From contig NZ_SPJX01000469.1 of NCBI RefSeq assembly GCF_004458765.1, positions 124,001-188,000 of the forward strand: 64,000 nucleotides of DNA, read 5' to 3'. A model generated the notes under the pieces. It had not been told where the DNA came from. It searched no databases and worked only from the letters and a program-made list of their open reading frames with translations. The DNA comes from Microvirga pakistanensis (GTDB lineage: Bacteria > Pseudomonadota > Alphaproteobacteria > Rhizobiales > Beijerinckiaceae). A program made the translations under genes and the position numbers. Numbering within the stretch: the stretch's first letter is position 1; every line of letters begins with the position of its first letter. Positions 57,221-64,000 of the stretch are shown here, piece after piece.

Positions 57221-57889
57221 CTATTCCGCCCGGGGTAAGGTTAGTTGATCCTGCGGACCAAACGCCAGGCGAAGCACGTGCGACCGCACGTCCTGCGGCC
57301 AATTCGCAGTCCATTGCTCCAGCTTTGGACGATCATCCACGAAGAGCGCGCGCGTCGCCTCCTCGTAGCCCGGCAGATCGCCCGCCATGGCCAACATGAA
57401 GTGATAGGCGGCATCCTGCGCGGCACGATTATGTTGTCGCGTTCCCCCGCTCCGCCGGGCCTCATCCACCAGCCGTCTCAGGGCGGCAGATGCGCCACCC
57501 GGCTGAGCGGCCAGCCAGTCCCAGTGCCGCGGCAGCAGTGTCACCTCGCGCGCAACGACGCCCAGTTTTGGTCGCCCCCGGCCCCTTGGTTCGGAACTCT
57601 CGTCTTTCGCAGGTTCAGTCGCCTCATCCGCACGGGGGCGGTAGCGCCCAGCATGCGTCTGAGGCGGCTGGGACAATCTCTCGACAATGTCGGCCTCGGA
57701 CCCGCGCAGGTCCAGATCGATGACGCGGCCGGTCGCATCGTCGAAAACGAGGATCGCGTTCGATGAGTGATTGTCGGTGGCCGCTTTGACCGCGAGAGCC
57801 ACTTCGATCAGCGGGCCGGAGAGGAGCACGCGATGACCGTCGAAGGCCGTGCAGGGTTTGGCAAGGAGGTCGGACACGTTCGGCACCAC
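57221..57889 (-). CDS. DUF2239-family protein
   Basis: The 222-residue protein has 'CTAFDGHRVLLSGPLIEVAL' and 'NAILVFDDATGRVIDLDLRG' near the N-terminus, a charged linker ('GRGRPKLGVVAREVTLLPRH'), and 'HWDWLAAQPGGASAALRRLV', the standard DUF2239 layout. Function is unknown; the linker has an AT-hook-like GRGRPK. It is the first gene of an operon with the alpha/beta hydrolase and is divergent from the GIY-YIG gene across a palindrome-bearing intergenic region. Confidence 0.88.
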   Translation of the reverse strand: MVPNVSDLLAKPCTAFDGHRVLLSGPLIEVALAVKAATDNHSSNAILVFDDATGRVIDLDLRGSEADIVERLSQPPQTHAGRYRPRADEATEPAKDESSEPRGRGRPKLGVVAREVTLLPRHWDWLAAQPGGASAALRRLVDEARRSGGTRQHNRAAQDAAYHFMLAMAGDLPGYEEATRALFVDDRPKLEQWTANWPQDVRSHVLRLAFGPQDQLTLPRAE

Positions 57890-57903
57890 AGGTTAGCCGC
57901 TAA

Positions 57904-57950
57904 TTATAACCCGGATAAAAAACTTGCGTCAATATTGCCCGGGTAGTATT
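57904..57950. promoter_or_regulatory. Two CCGG-centred palindromic operator candidates
   Basis: AATATTGCCCGGGTAGTATT (57931-57950) is an imperfect 20-bp palindrome (8 of 10 pairs), and TTATAACCCGGATAA (57904-57918) is a related shorter one. They lie in the AT-rich gap between the divergent DUF2239 and GIY-YIG genes, where a shared repressor could act on both promoters. Confidence 0.55.
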
Positions 57951-58021
57951 CACGGAGGGCGTCCTTGTGGACGCCGAGGCGATTTGCAGTCGTCTCGCAA
58001 CGGACTGAAAGGTGTGGCAGG

Positions 58022-58357
58022 ATGAAGGGCGAGGCGCGCAAGGCGGCAGTGGCAGCCTACAAGGAACGCAAGGTCGTCGGCGGGGTGTACGCGGTTCGCT
58101 GCGCGGCTTCCGGCGAGACCTGGGTCGGACACTGGCCCAACATCGAGACCATTCAAACCCGCCTGTGGTTCACGCTGCGACAGGGCACCCACCCCAGGAA
58201 GGAGCTGCTTGACGCTTGGCGTCGCCACGGCGAGGCGCAATTCAGCTTCGAAATCCTGGAAAGGCTCGAGGATCAAACATCATCTTACACGCGTGACTCG
58301 TCTTTGAAGGATCTGACGTCCCGTTGGCGGGAGAAATTGAAAGCCAACCCGATTTGA
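58022..58357 (+). CDS. GIY-YIG nuclease-family protein
   Basis: The 111-residue protein has 'VGGVYAVRCAASGETWVGHW' (GxY ... WVG in place of GIY-YIG) and a helix 'RKELLDAWRRHGEAQFSFEI' that is typical of the Rhizobiales group of small GIY-YIG proteins. The canonical catalytic Arg and Glu are hard to place, so activity is uncertain. ATG 58022 begins the conserved part; the frame is open from 57965. It is divergent from DUF2239. Confidence 0.85.
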   Translation: MKGEARKAAVAAYKERKVVGGVYAVRCAASGETWVGHWPNIETIQTRLWFTLRQGTHPRKELLDAWRRHGEAQFSFEILERLEDQTSSYTRDSSLKDLTSRWREKLKANPI

Positions 58358-58530
58358 AGGAGAGGAGTTCCAACTTCCACCTGTCGCGCATGCGCCCGAC
58401 CTGATCCATCACCGATGAGGAGCGTCCCGAGAAGGATCCGTGCTTCGTCGCTCCGAAGGACCACTCCGGGTTAAACGGAGCCATTGAGCCCGAAACTGTA
58501 AGGTCCGCTTACCCGCCCAACAGCGGATCC

Positions 58531-58700
58531 TCAGCATTCTTCGGCTTCGTGCCAGGCAGTATAGCCCACGATCCCGCGCGGATCGGTGCGGGTTTCTATG
58601 GCACGGGCATCGGGGTCATGAGTGAGACCTGCTCGTCAGGCTTGGCCTCGAATTGTTCGCCGATGGCGTCAATCGCCTACATTCGCTTGATCTGGTGCGA
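58531..58700 (-). pseudogene. IS1182-type transposase fragment
   Basis: Minus-strand codons read 'IDAIGEQFEAKPDEQVSL', then after a frame change 'DPDARAIETRTDPRGIVGYT', matching the conserved SLTDPDAR...GIVGYN segment of IS1182-family transposases. It is frameshifted and truncated at both ends. Apart from this, the stretch 58358-59126 holds nothing I can support. Confidence 0.6.
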
Positions 58701-59126
58701 TTGCAAGCACTAGAGCCATGCCTTGCTTCTTGATGATGCCCAAGCGGGTAAGGCCGAAAATTTAATTCAAGTCCTTTTATGCGGCGAACAAGCCGACACC
58801 GCGGCGGATTGGGGCGCGTGGATGTCAGCCATGTGAGGACGCCAGGAGGAATTCAAGCCCTTTTAGAACCCGCGGGAGTAGGAGTGGGTCCCTCTGAGCG
58901 GGGCGTACTTTGCCCATAAAAAAAATCGCCGTTGGCTATGTATCTCACCCCGTCCCTGGATCTCCGATTGATGCGTGCGACGGATCGACCCGCGTTTGGA
59001 GCGTAGTTACTGCTCCAGGCAAAGGGGTCTTGTGAGAGACGGAGAGTCGTCTTCACTCTCCGCCTCGGGCGACATCAACTCGAGGGACAGTAACAGCGGT
59101 AACGCGATCACAACTCTACACATTGG

Positions 59127-59587
59127 TCAGTAGACCTCTTCGCAAGCTGTTATCGTGTGATCGTTGTTGTCACCTGGGGATGTTCGCTCTCCACCAGCGC
59201 AGATGTATCGACCCTGGCCTTTGGTCTCCACCTCCCCAGCTTCCGCCATTTTCTTGAGAAGCTGGCGGATGTTGTTGCTGGGAACGTCAAGCCTTTCTGC
59301 AATCCCGGCTGGGGCGATCGGTCCGTCCGCTTGCTTCAGCACCGACAGAATGACTTCACGCTGGTCGCTGCGCCGAACCTCTGACGCAGGACCCACAGCC
59401 GTACAAGAGCCGGTGCTTCGATCTCCTCGATATCCCGTCCCCGGCCGTAGAGAGTGTCACCTCGGCTACCCTTGTCCAAGATCAGGATGGTATCGGCAGC
59501 GCCCGTGAACCCAGTCGTCCCGGATACCATATCGAAGGGATCGTCCGCTTTCTTTCTTCGGACATGATGCACCACCAGAATCGCCTG
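59127..59587 (-). pseudogene. RepA-like AAA ATPase fragment with C-terminal winged helix
   Basis: The frame down to 59336 reads 'AILVVHHVRRKKADDPFDMV', 'TGFTGAADTILILDKGSRGD' and 'TLYGRGRDIEEIE', matching the C-terminal core of RepA/DnaB-like ATPases found in Rhizobiales islands. After a frameshift, the frame 59396-59127 supplies the expected end 'EVRRSDQREVILSVLKQADG' and a winged helix ('NNIRQLLKKMAEAGEVE'). The N-terminal half, including Walker A, is missing. Confidence 0.7.
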
Positions 59588-59913
59588 ATCGACCATTTCT
59601 CCAAAGGTCGGGAGTGTCGGCTCGTACTCCTTTACGGTGAGCGGATTCCGCCCCTCTGCCAGATGCGAACGTGCCAGCGCGGCCAGTTCCCTGGCACGCG
59701 CCAGGTTTATGGTGCTTGCACTGCCTAACCCATCCCCCGCAGTTTGCCTGAGCCTGTCTCGCCCCTCTCCTTCCAGCGGAAGAGGAACACCCAGCGGCGG
59801 CGCGAGCCATCTGGCGAGATTGAGAGATACAGTCCGCCGCCGTCAGCATGCCGCCCAGGCTTCTTGAGAGTTGAGACAGCTCTCGCGCTCAACCGGTTTG
59901 TCATTCGCGCCAC
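59588..59913 (-). pseudogene. N-terminal fragment of a P4-type tyrosine integrase
   Basis: The frame from 59913 reads 'NRLSARAVSTLKKPGRHADG' and 'GGLYLSISPDGSRRRWVFLF', the arm-type DNA-binding domain (DUF4102). A one-base loss near 59727 creates a stop after 'KLRGMG'; the next frame continues 'GSASTINLARARELAALARS', 'HLAEGRNPLTVKE' and 'TFGEM', where family similarity ends and RepA-like sequence begins. The catalytic domain is gone, so the element cannot excise by itself. Confidence 0.75.
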
Positions 59914-59928
59914 GGTCTGCTTCCCTAC

Positions 59929-59953
59929 GGCCCAAACTTTGGCCCCAACACCG
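59929..59953 (+). repeat. Right copy of 25-bp island-end direct repeat
   Basis: It matches 39919-39943 at 23 of 25 positions in direct orientation. It lies just upstream of the integrase start, where arm-type sites would be expected. Confidence 0.65.
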
Positions 59954-60070
59954 GCTTCGGATTGTCATGAACAATCACGGACTTGAGCGGACTACAGTTC
60001 TTGAAACCACCGTAGAGTCAATAGATTCGCGAACACACATGGACGGTCATAAAAAGGAGTGAGACGGACA

Positions 60071-60081
60071 CCCCTCCGCCA
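60071..60081 (+). repeat. Putative attR core
   Basis: CCCCTCCGCCA repeats the last 11 bases of the tRNA-Ser gene in the same orientation, 158 bp upstream of the integrase remnant. Similarity does not clearly extend further to the left. Confidence 0.4.
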
Positions 60082-60179
60082 TCATCCAGGGCTCAGTTGA
60101 TCGTAATCACACGCAGATTCGCAGGACAGGCTTCGCCCTCCCCCATCACATGCGTCCCTTCTGCTGCTGGCTTGGTTAT

Positions 60180-60410
60180 GGAAGACCGCGCCCGCTCATC
60201 CGGTGGGCAGCCATCGTGCTGCTGAGCGCAGATGATGTCGGTATCACCGAAATCATGCGTTGGTCCGGCACCTCCAAGGCCTGTGTCTGACGCTGGCAAG
60301 AGTACCTCATGCACGAGGGCGTTTACGACCTGCCACGCAACCAGACGCGCTCCTCCCGAATCAAGCCGCCCGGTCCTGGCAGGGCCGAGCGGGTTGTGCG
60401 GACGACCGGA
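60180..60410 (+). pseudogene. IS630-family transposase N-terminal fragment
   Basis: Codons from 60180 read 'RPRPLIRWAAIVLLSADDVG', 'ITEIMRWSGTSKACV', a TGA at 60288 in place of an expected Trp or similar, then 'RWQEYLMHEGVYDLPRNQTR' and 'SSRIKPPGPGRAERVV'. This is the helix-turn-helix start of IS630/Tc1-type transposases. The DDE domain is absent. Confidence 0.7.
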
Positions 60411-60634
60411 GATGAAGGTCGGATCACGGTGAATTTCGTGACGATTGGCGGGTATCGCCACGAGCGTAAGGGGCGTGCCGCGATATCAGCGGGTCTCGGT
60501 GAATCCCGTTTGCATAGAAACTGCCAGCCCCCAGTCTGTGTGGCATGGCGATGCCGACGGATTCGGAAAAGGCTCTGCCGGGACGTTCACCACGGTTCGC
60601 AGGACCGTCAAGACGACGTCAGCCGAAGTGTTCG

Positions 60635-60931
60635 TCATTTGATAGTGCCCACATCGAGAGCGCCCGGAAAGTGAAGGGCACCCGAGGGCCCTCTGCCGGA
60701 CCTGGATAGGCTGCTGCCTTCCGACGTCATGTCCCAAGCCTCGATGGCCTCGCGGACAGTCTCTGGAAGGTCGAGAGGCCGCATGCTGAGTGAGCTCCTG
60801 TTGGAAGTGATATCTGCCAGTACAGCCCGCCACTGCTCGATCTTGGCTGACCGCCGTGCTTCGATTTCGTCGGGAACTCTCTTGGTGGACCAGCCCGAGG
60901 AGGCAGCTAATAAGCCCAGGAGCGTACTCAT
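60635..60931 (-). CDS. Hypothetical protein
   Basis: The 98-residue protein from ATG 60931 begins 'MSTLLGLLAASSGWSTKRVP' and has a helical middle ('EARRSAKIEQWRAVLADITS', 'LPETVREAIEAWDMTSEG'). No family is recognised. A longer GTG/ATG start at 60961 is possible. Confidence 0.5.
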   Translation of the reverse strand: MSTLLGLLAASSGWSTKRVPDEIEARRSAKIEQWRAVLADITSNRSSLSMRPLDLPETVREAIEAWDMTSEGSSLSRSGRGPSGALHFPGALDVGTIK

Positions 60932-60982
60932 GTCATTCTCCCGTCTTCCGTAGAGTAACATGATGAATATTCGTTCTTCAGC

Positions 60983-61243
60983 TTAGCAGACGTGCGTCAA
61001 CACACCTGGCGGGGCATCATTGCTTGGAGAATGGGTTTGTGAGGACCTTGGGCTGTGCCATCGAAATGGCCGGGATGGCTTCATCCTCCACTTCCGAAAC
61101 GACTGAAGTGCCTCTCGCAGACCTTTCGCGCGCTCCTCCGGGGTTTGGGGGGTCCATACTCCGAACGCCAAACGGATCGCGGTCGTGTGCCTCATGCCAA
61201 CTGCTACCATGCAACGGCCTGTGCCGCTCGCGTACGCAAGCAA
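60983..61243 (-). CDS. Doubtful small ORF
   Basis: An 86-residue frame with 'TPEERAKGLREALQSFRKWR' in the middle but an unusual Cys/Pro-containing end. There is no family match and an overlapping plus-strand frame of similar length. Retained only as a possible gene between two hypothetical proteins on the same strand. Confidence 0.22.
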   Translation of the reverse strand: MLAYASGTGRCMVAVGMRHTTAIRLAFGVWTPQTPEERAKGLREALQSFRKWRMKPSRPFRWHSPRSSQTHSPSNDAPPGVLTHVC

Positions 61244-61254
61244 CTTGGCGACGA

Positions 61255-61905
61255 TCAGGATGGAGGTGGCTGCGGAATCTCTTCAGAAGGAGACACGTTC
61301 TGCTCCCGCCTCCCAAGTAACCGCTGCAGGTCATTGCCCAGCTGATTGACAGGGATCGCCTCGTACTGAGATACGGTTACGCACCGGCTCTCAATGCTGG
61401 CCATCACGACGGCGTCGGCAGTATCTTGCTGCTCTTCGCCCGCCTGAGTACTCGCGGGATCGCTGCGGACGTCGCCTGGGCTGCTCCCGCTTCTCAGAAC
61501 GATGACGTACCAGACGTTGCCGGATTTTGCAGCGTCCCCTAGCGCCCGAGCCCTCTGCTTTGCTTCATTCAAAGCCTTTCGGCGCTCTTCGGTCGACTCT
61601 CCCCGTGTGAAGGCGAGATTAGGGGGCGTATCGCCGCTTTCGCCGTACGGATGCACGAAGTTCAGCGTCATCCTCAGCCCGTCGACCTTGACCTCGTTGA
61701 CCGGAAGCGCGGCGGCCTCCTTTCGCCCTTGAACAAACTCACGGACCGCCACGTCGCATGACCGGAATTCATCCTGCTCCTGCTCGGCTCGGTTTGGCGA
61801 AGTTCGCTCTACGGCAGAAGTGCTCCGTTTCCGAGACGTGGCGCCGTCTACTCCTGCGGACGCAACCAGGACCAATGCAGCAGCCAACATAAATGCCCGC
61901 ATCAT
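61255..61905 (-). CDS. Exported hypothetical protein
   Basis: The 216-residue protein from ATG 61905 has a signal peptide ('MMRAFMLAAALVLVASAGV', cleavage after about residue 22), one Cys in 'EFRSCDVAVREFVQGRKEA', a predicted helical and charged middle ('TEERRKALNEAKQRARALGD') and a Pro-rich end. No family is recognised. It is probably periplasmic. Confidence 0.65.
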   Translation of the reverse strand: MMRAFMLAAALVLVASAGVDGATSRKRSTSAVERTSPNRAEQEQDEFRSCDVAVREFVQGRKEAAALPVNEVKVDGLRMTLNFVHPYGESGDTPPNLAFTRGESTEERRKALNEAKQRARALGDAAKSGNVWYVIVLRSGSSPGDVRSDPASTQAGEEQQDTADAVVMASIESRCVTVSQYEAIPVNQLGNDLQRLLGRREQNVSPSEEIPQPPPS

Positions 61906-62278
61906 GGCTTCATCCTCCCGCCATACGGAAAGTGTCGCCATCTCGACCAAAGGCCAAGCTGTGCTGGGTAACGGATCTGCAGCCGAGATGGCCACTGTCT
62001 CATATTAATACTTTTGCCAGGTTCTTTGTTGCTACATCTTTCGAGTGTCGCTCAGACACATCGTCTCCCATCGGCCCGGGAGAGATGGGTTGAAAGACTG
62101 TGTTCCGGGGTGTTTCTCATCTCCTAAGCCGTCTCGTCAGCCGTGGCGTCGCCGTGGTGAGCGGCTCGTCGAGCCCGTCGTCCGTCCTATCGCACCGAGC
62201 AACGTAAGGAACCGTCCAGCATAACCGTCGCTTAGAATACTGAATCCTCTACAGCGAGTTCCACATCCGGGGTCACCA

Positions 62279-62647
62279 ATGCCGCTGAGCCAAAACCCCA
62301 TTGTTGAGTGGCCGGCAGAGTTCGAGCACCTGGTCCAAAGTCTTCAGATTTCGGCCGATGCCGATAGCACGCGCAATGGCCACATCGATGTCGATGTAGA
62401 TGCCGAGACCCTTTTCCGGCTCAATGTCTTCGAGGCCCGGATGCGACACCGACGGGTTCGCCTGAGGGTGCCCGGCACAGATGAATGTCTCGTGGCCGAG
62501 ATGAACGTGCTGGTGGGTTTGGGAGCCGCAGACAACCCAGGCCGGCGCAGCGCCAAGGTCCGCATCAGCTTCCACGACATCCAAGAGGATGGCTGCGTCG
62601 ACCCCGTTCCTTCAGATGAAGCCGCGCTCTTCGTTCACCCCGGCTGA
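62279..62647 (+). CDS. Hypothetical protein
   Basis: The 122-residue protein ('NPIVEWPAEFEHLVQSLQIS', 'HIDVDVDAETLFRLNVFEAR') has a beta-rich pattern with no signal peptide. A minus-strand frame of 103 residues overlaps it, but the plus frame has a more natural composition. No family is recognised. The 280 bp before it hold nothing I can support. Confidence 0.5.
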   Translation: MPLSQNPIVEWPAEFEHLVQSLQISADADSTRNGHIDVDVDAETLFRLNVFEARMRHRRVRLRVPGTDECLVAEMNVLVGLGAADNPGRRSAKVRISFHDIQEDGCVDPVPSDEAALFVHPG

Positions 62648-62824
62648 GGGAGCCACTCGATTTCGTCGGCGACAGCCAGCATCTCGTTACCGGTCTTCGG
62701 TACTCCGGCTCAGTCGCCACCGATTAGGACTTTTGAGCTATGGGGCATACCGCTGTTGCGCCAAGGCCCCGGCATTGACGCTGCGCCGCTCCCAAGCAAG
62801 GCTTAGCAAGGGAGGTACGGGGAA

Positions 62825-63835
62825 ATGGCCATGCTCAAGCGCCTACTCGTTACAGCAGCGATCGCTACAGGGGTTAGTCCGGCGATGGCGGACATCATTG
62901 TGGATCAGGCCATGATCACAGCGGGCGAGCTGCGCGTGACCGGCCGTTTGAGCAGACCACGCCAGACCGCCCTGACCCTCGATAGCCAACACCAGACGAG
63001 AAGCGATGCGAATGGACGCTTTGCCTTCCGGGTCGTCTACCACCCTGCCGATTGCATCGTCACGCTTCGGGCGGACGACGAGCAGCGGGACGCCGTCATA
63101 GGATTTTGTGGCCAGAGAGGGCCGGAAGGACAGCGAAGCGAGGCGCCTCCTCAACAGGCGAGCATCGAGCAACCCGTGGCGGTTGGTCCTCCAGGCCCCT
63201 CCGGTCCTCCAGGCCCCTCCGGTCCCCCTGGTCCGCAAGGTCCCAGCGGGCCTCAGGGACCCGCAGGACCTCCGGGTCCGGCAGGGGCGGACGGGCCGCA
63301 AGGTCCGCCAGGACCTCCGGGCCAAGCCACGACCGATGGACAGCCTGGCCCCATAGGGCCTCCAGGACCAGAAGGGCCTCCTGGACCACCAGGCCCGCAG
63401 GGCCCCCAAGGCGTTGCAGGTCACCAAGGACCGCAAGGGCCACAGGGGGCTCCTGGTCCCAAAGGAGAAGCCGGCGCTGCGGGGGCGCCCGGACCCGTTG
63501 GACCGCCCGGCCCCCAAGGCCCAGATGGACAGGTCGGCCCACCCGGACCTCCAGGGCCCGCAGGCCCGACCGGAGCGGCTGGCCCGCCTGGAGCTCCTGG
63601 TCCGATGGGGCCCGAGGGCAAGCCTGGAACAGCCGGAACCATCCTTCGGGTACTCGTTCAGCAATGCACCCAAGGCGGGCGATGCGCTGCACGGTGCGAT
63701 GACGACGAGTATCCGATTGGCGGAACCTGCAACCGGGGCGACCAATTCGCCATGGATGAGACCAGCGTCTATTGCTTCTCTGTCAATGAGAGCGATAACG
63801 GCATCCGCGCCAGGGCGATTTGCGCCAGGAAGTGA
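62825..63835 (+). CDS. Secreted collagen-like protein
   Basis: The 336-residue protein has a signal peptide (about 1-22, '[20 protein letters not shown]'). A beta-sandwich-like domain at about 28-95 follows ('[20 protein letters not shown]', '[20 protein letters not shown]'). A collagen-like block then runs from about 118 to 268, with 49 Gly-X-Y triplets, many GPP, broken once by TTD. The C-terminal domain of about 65 residues has six Cys ('[20 protein letters not shown]'). It probably forms a trimeric surface or extracellular rod with a disulfide-stabilised head. GGGAGG at about 62810 is a likely ribosome site. Confidence 0.9.
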   Translation: MAMLKRLLVTAAIATGVSPAMADIIVDQAMITAGELRVTGRLSRPRQTALTLDSQHQTRSDANGRFAFRVVYHPADCIVTLRADDEQRDAVIGFCGQRGPEGQRSEAPPQQASIEQPVAVGPPGPSGPPGPSGPPGPQGPSGPQGPAGPPGPAGADGPQGPPGPPGQATTDGQPGPIGPPGPEGPPGPPGPQGPQGVAGHQGPQGPQGAPGPKGEAGAAGAPGPVGPPGPQGPDGQVGPPGPPGPAGPTGAAGPPGAPGPMGPEGKPGTAGTILRVLVQQCTQGGRCAARCDDDEYPIGGTCNRGDQFAMDETSVYCFSVNESDNGIRARAICARK

Positions 63836-63857
63836 TGGACCTTTGTCCGTGAGAACC

Positions 63858-63888
63858 GTGCGGCAGATAGACATGGATGCTGCCGCAC
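63858..63888 (+). terminator. Hairpin after the collagen-like gene
   Basis: GTGCGGCAG (63858-63866) pairs with CTGCCGCAC (63880-63888) around a 13-base loop, 22 bp after the stop codon. There is no T-tract, so termination is uncertain. The final 110 bp of the window hold nothing else supported. Confidence 0.5.
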
Positions 63889-64000
63889 GTGCCGGAAGCA
63901 CGGGCATCAGCGCGCCTTCTGGTGAAGGTGGGCGAATGACTTTGGGATCTCAGCGCGACGCGGCCGTTCTGCTTACGGCGCCCAGGGCCATGTCTTGCGA

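Larger units (their letters stand above)
39864..60081. mobile_element. Decayed genomic island integrated at tRNA-Ser
   Basis: About 20.2 kb lies between the tRNA-Ser 3' end and a copy of its last 11 bp. Inside both ends is a 25-bp direct repeat (23 of 25 identical; 39919-39943 and 59929-59953), suggestive of integrase arm sites. The right end carries the N-terminus of a tyrosine integrase reading inward. The contents are accessory: regulators, single enzymes, duplicated small genes and several remnants. No conjugation genes remain, so it is not mobile now. The exact borders are inference. Confidence 0.5.

Noticed and set aside
58853..59056. 67-residue minus-strand ORF
   Set aside because: Composition is irregular, there is no family pattern, and it lies in a remnant-rich stretch.
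60093..60461. 122-residue minus-strand ORF
   Set aside because: The plus strand of the same segment carries clear IS630 transposase similarity, so the minus frame is a shadow.
63178..63640. Possible tandem DNA repeat or CRISPR
   Set aside because: The 9-bp periodicity encodes Gly-X-Y triplets within an open collagen-like gene.

Overview
The window looks like chromosomal DNA of a GC-rich alphaproteobacterium of the Hyphomicrobiales, most like Methylobacteriaceae/Microvirga. The order eno-ftsB-pdhA-pdhB-DUF5076-pdhC-lpd, then lipA-ratA-cinA-ispDF-dusB-ntrBCYX-hfq-hflX-mazG, is typical of that group. So are a NepR/EcfG stress-response pair, an HWE-kinase fragment and a Rhizobiales-type Crp/Fnr regulator. 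The genus is inferred from gene order and protein style; no database search was run.

Left part (1-30.4 kb), mostly plus strand: the end of an MFS transporter converges on queF. Enolase, the divisome protein FtsB and the complete pyruvate dehydrogenase complex follow. An accessory insert (acyltransferase, RTX calcium-binding protein, small membrane protein, cupin, DctA) separates lpd from lipoyl synthase, which makes the cofactor carried by PdhB and PdhC. Next come a small kinase-like ATPase, a RatA/COQ10-like protein, CinA, the bifunctional isoprenoid enzyme IspDF, tRNA dihydrouridine synthase, the two nitrogen two-component systems NtrBC and NtrYX, Hfq, HflX, MazG and an OsmC-like protein.

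At 30,438-30,465 there is a strong dif-like XerC/XerD site. From there to a tRNA-Ser(UGA) at 39.8 kb every protein gene is on the minus strand: MBL-fold hydrolase, TatD, a GH1-like glycosidase, MetG, HolB, Tmk, a D,D-carboxypeptidase and RlpA. The strand switch at dif, together with the polarity of GGGNAGGG octamers, suggests that the window spans the replication terminus of the main chromosome.

The region 39.86-60.08 kb looks like a decayed genomic island at the 3' end of the tRNA-Ser gene. It carries a truncated HWE histidine kinase, a Crp/Fnr regulator, a NepR-EcfG pair, a two-gene module (single-domain response regulator plus small acidic protein) present in two copies 4.4 kb apart, a GH1-RmlD fusion protein, stress-type enzymes (quinone oxidoreductase, PfpI/DJ-1-like protein, NAD(P)-binding protein), a patatin, an alpha/beta hydrolase with DUF2239 opposite a GIY-YIG protein, and several gene remnants. 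Its right end holds the frameshifted start of a tyrosine integrase fused by deletion to a RepA-like ATPase remnant.

The last 4 kb hold an IS630 remnant, three hypothetical proteins and a secreted collagen-like protein with 49 Gly-X-Y triplets.

The most unusual items are the dif/terminus signature, the GH1-RmlD fusion with its stand-alone GH1 relative in a housekeeping operon, the duplicated response-regulator module beside NepR-EcfG, paired CCGG-centred palindromes at 57.9 kb, and the collagen-like protein. Nothing here amounts to a proven new system.
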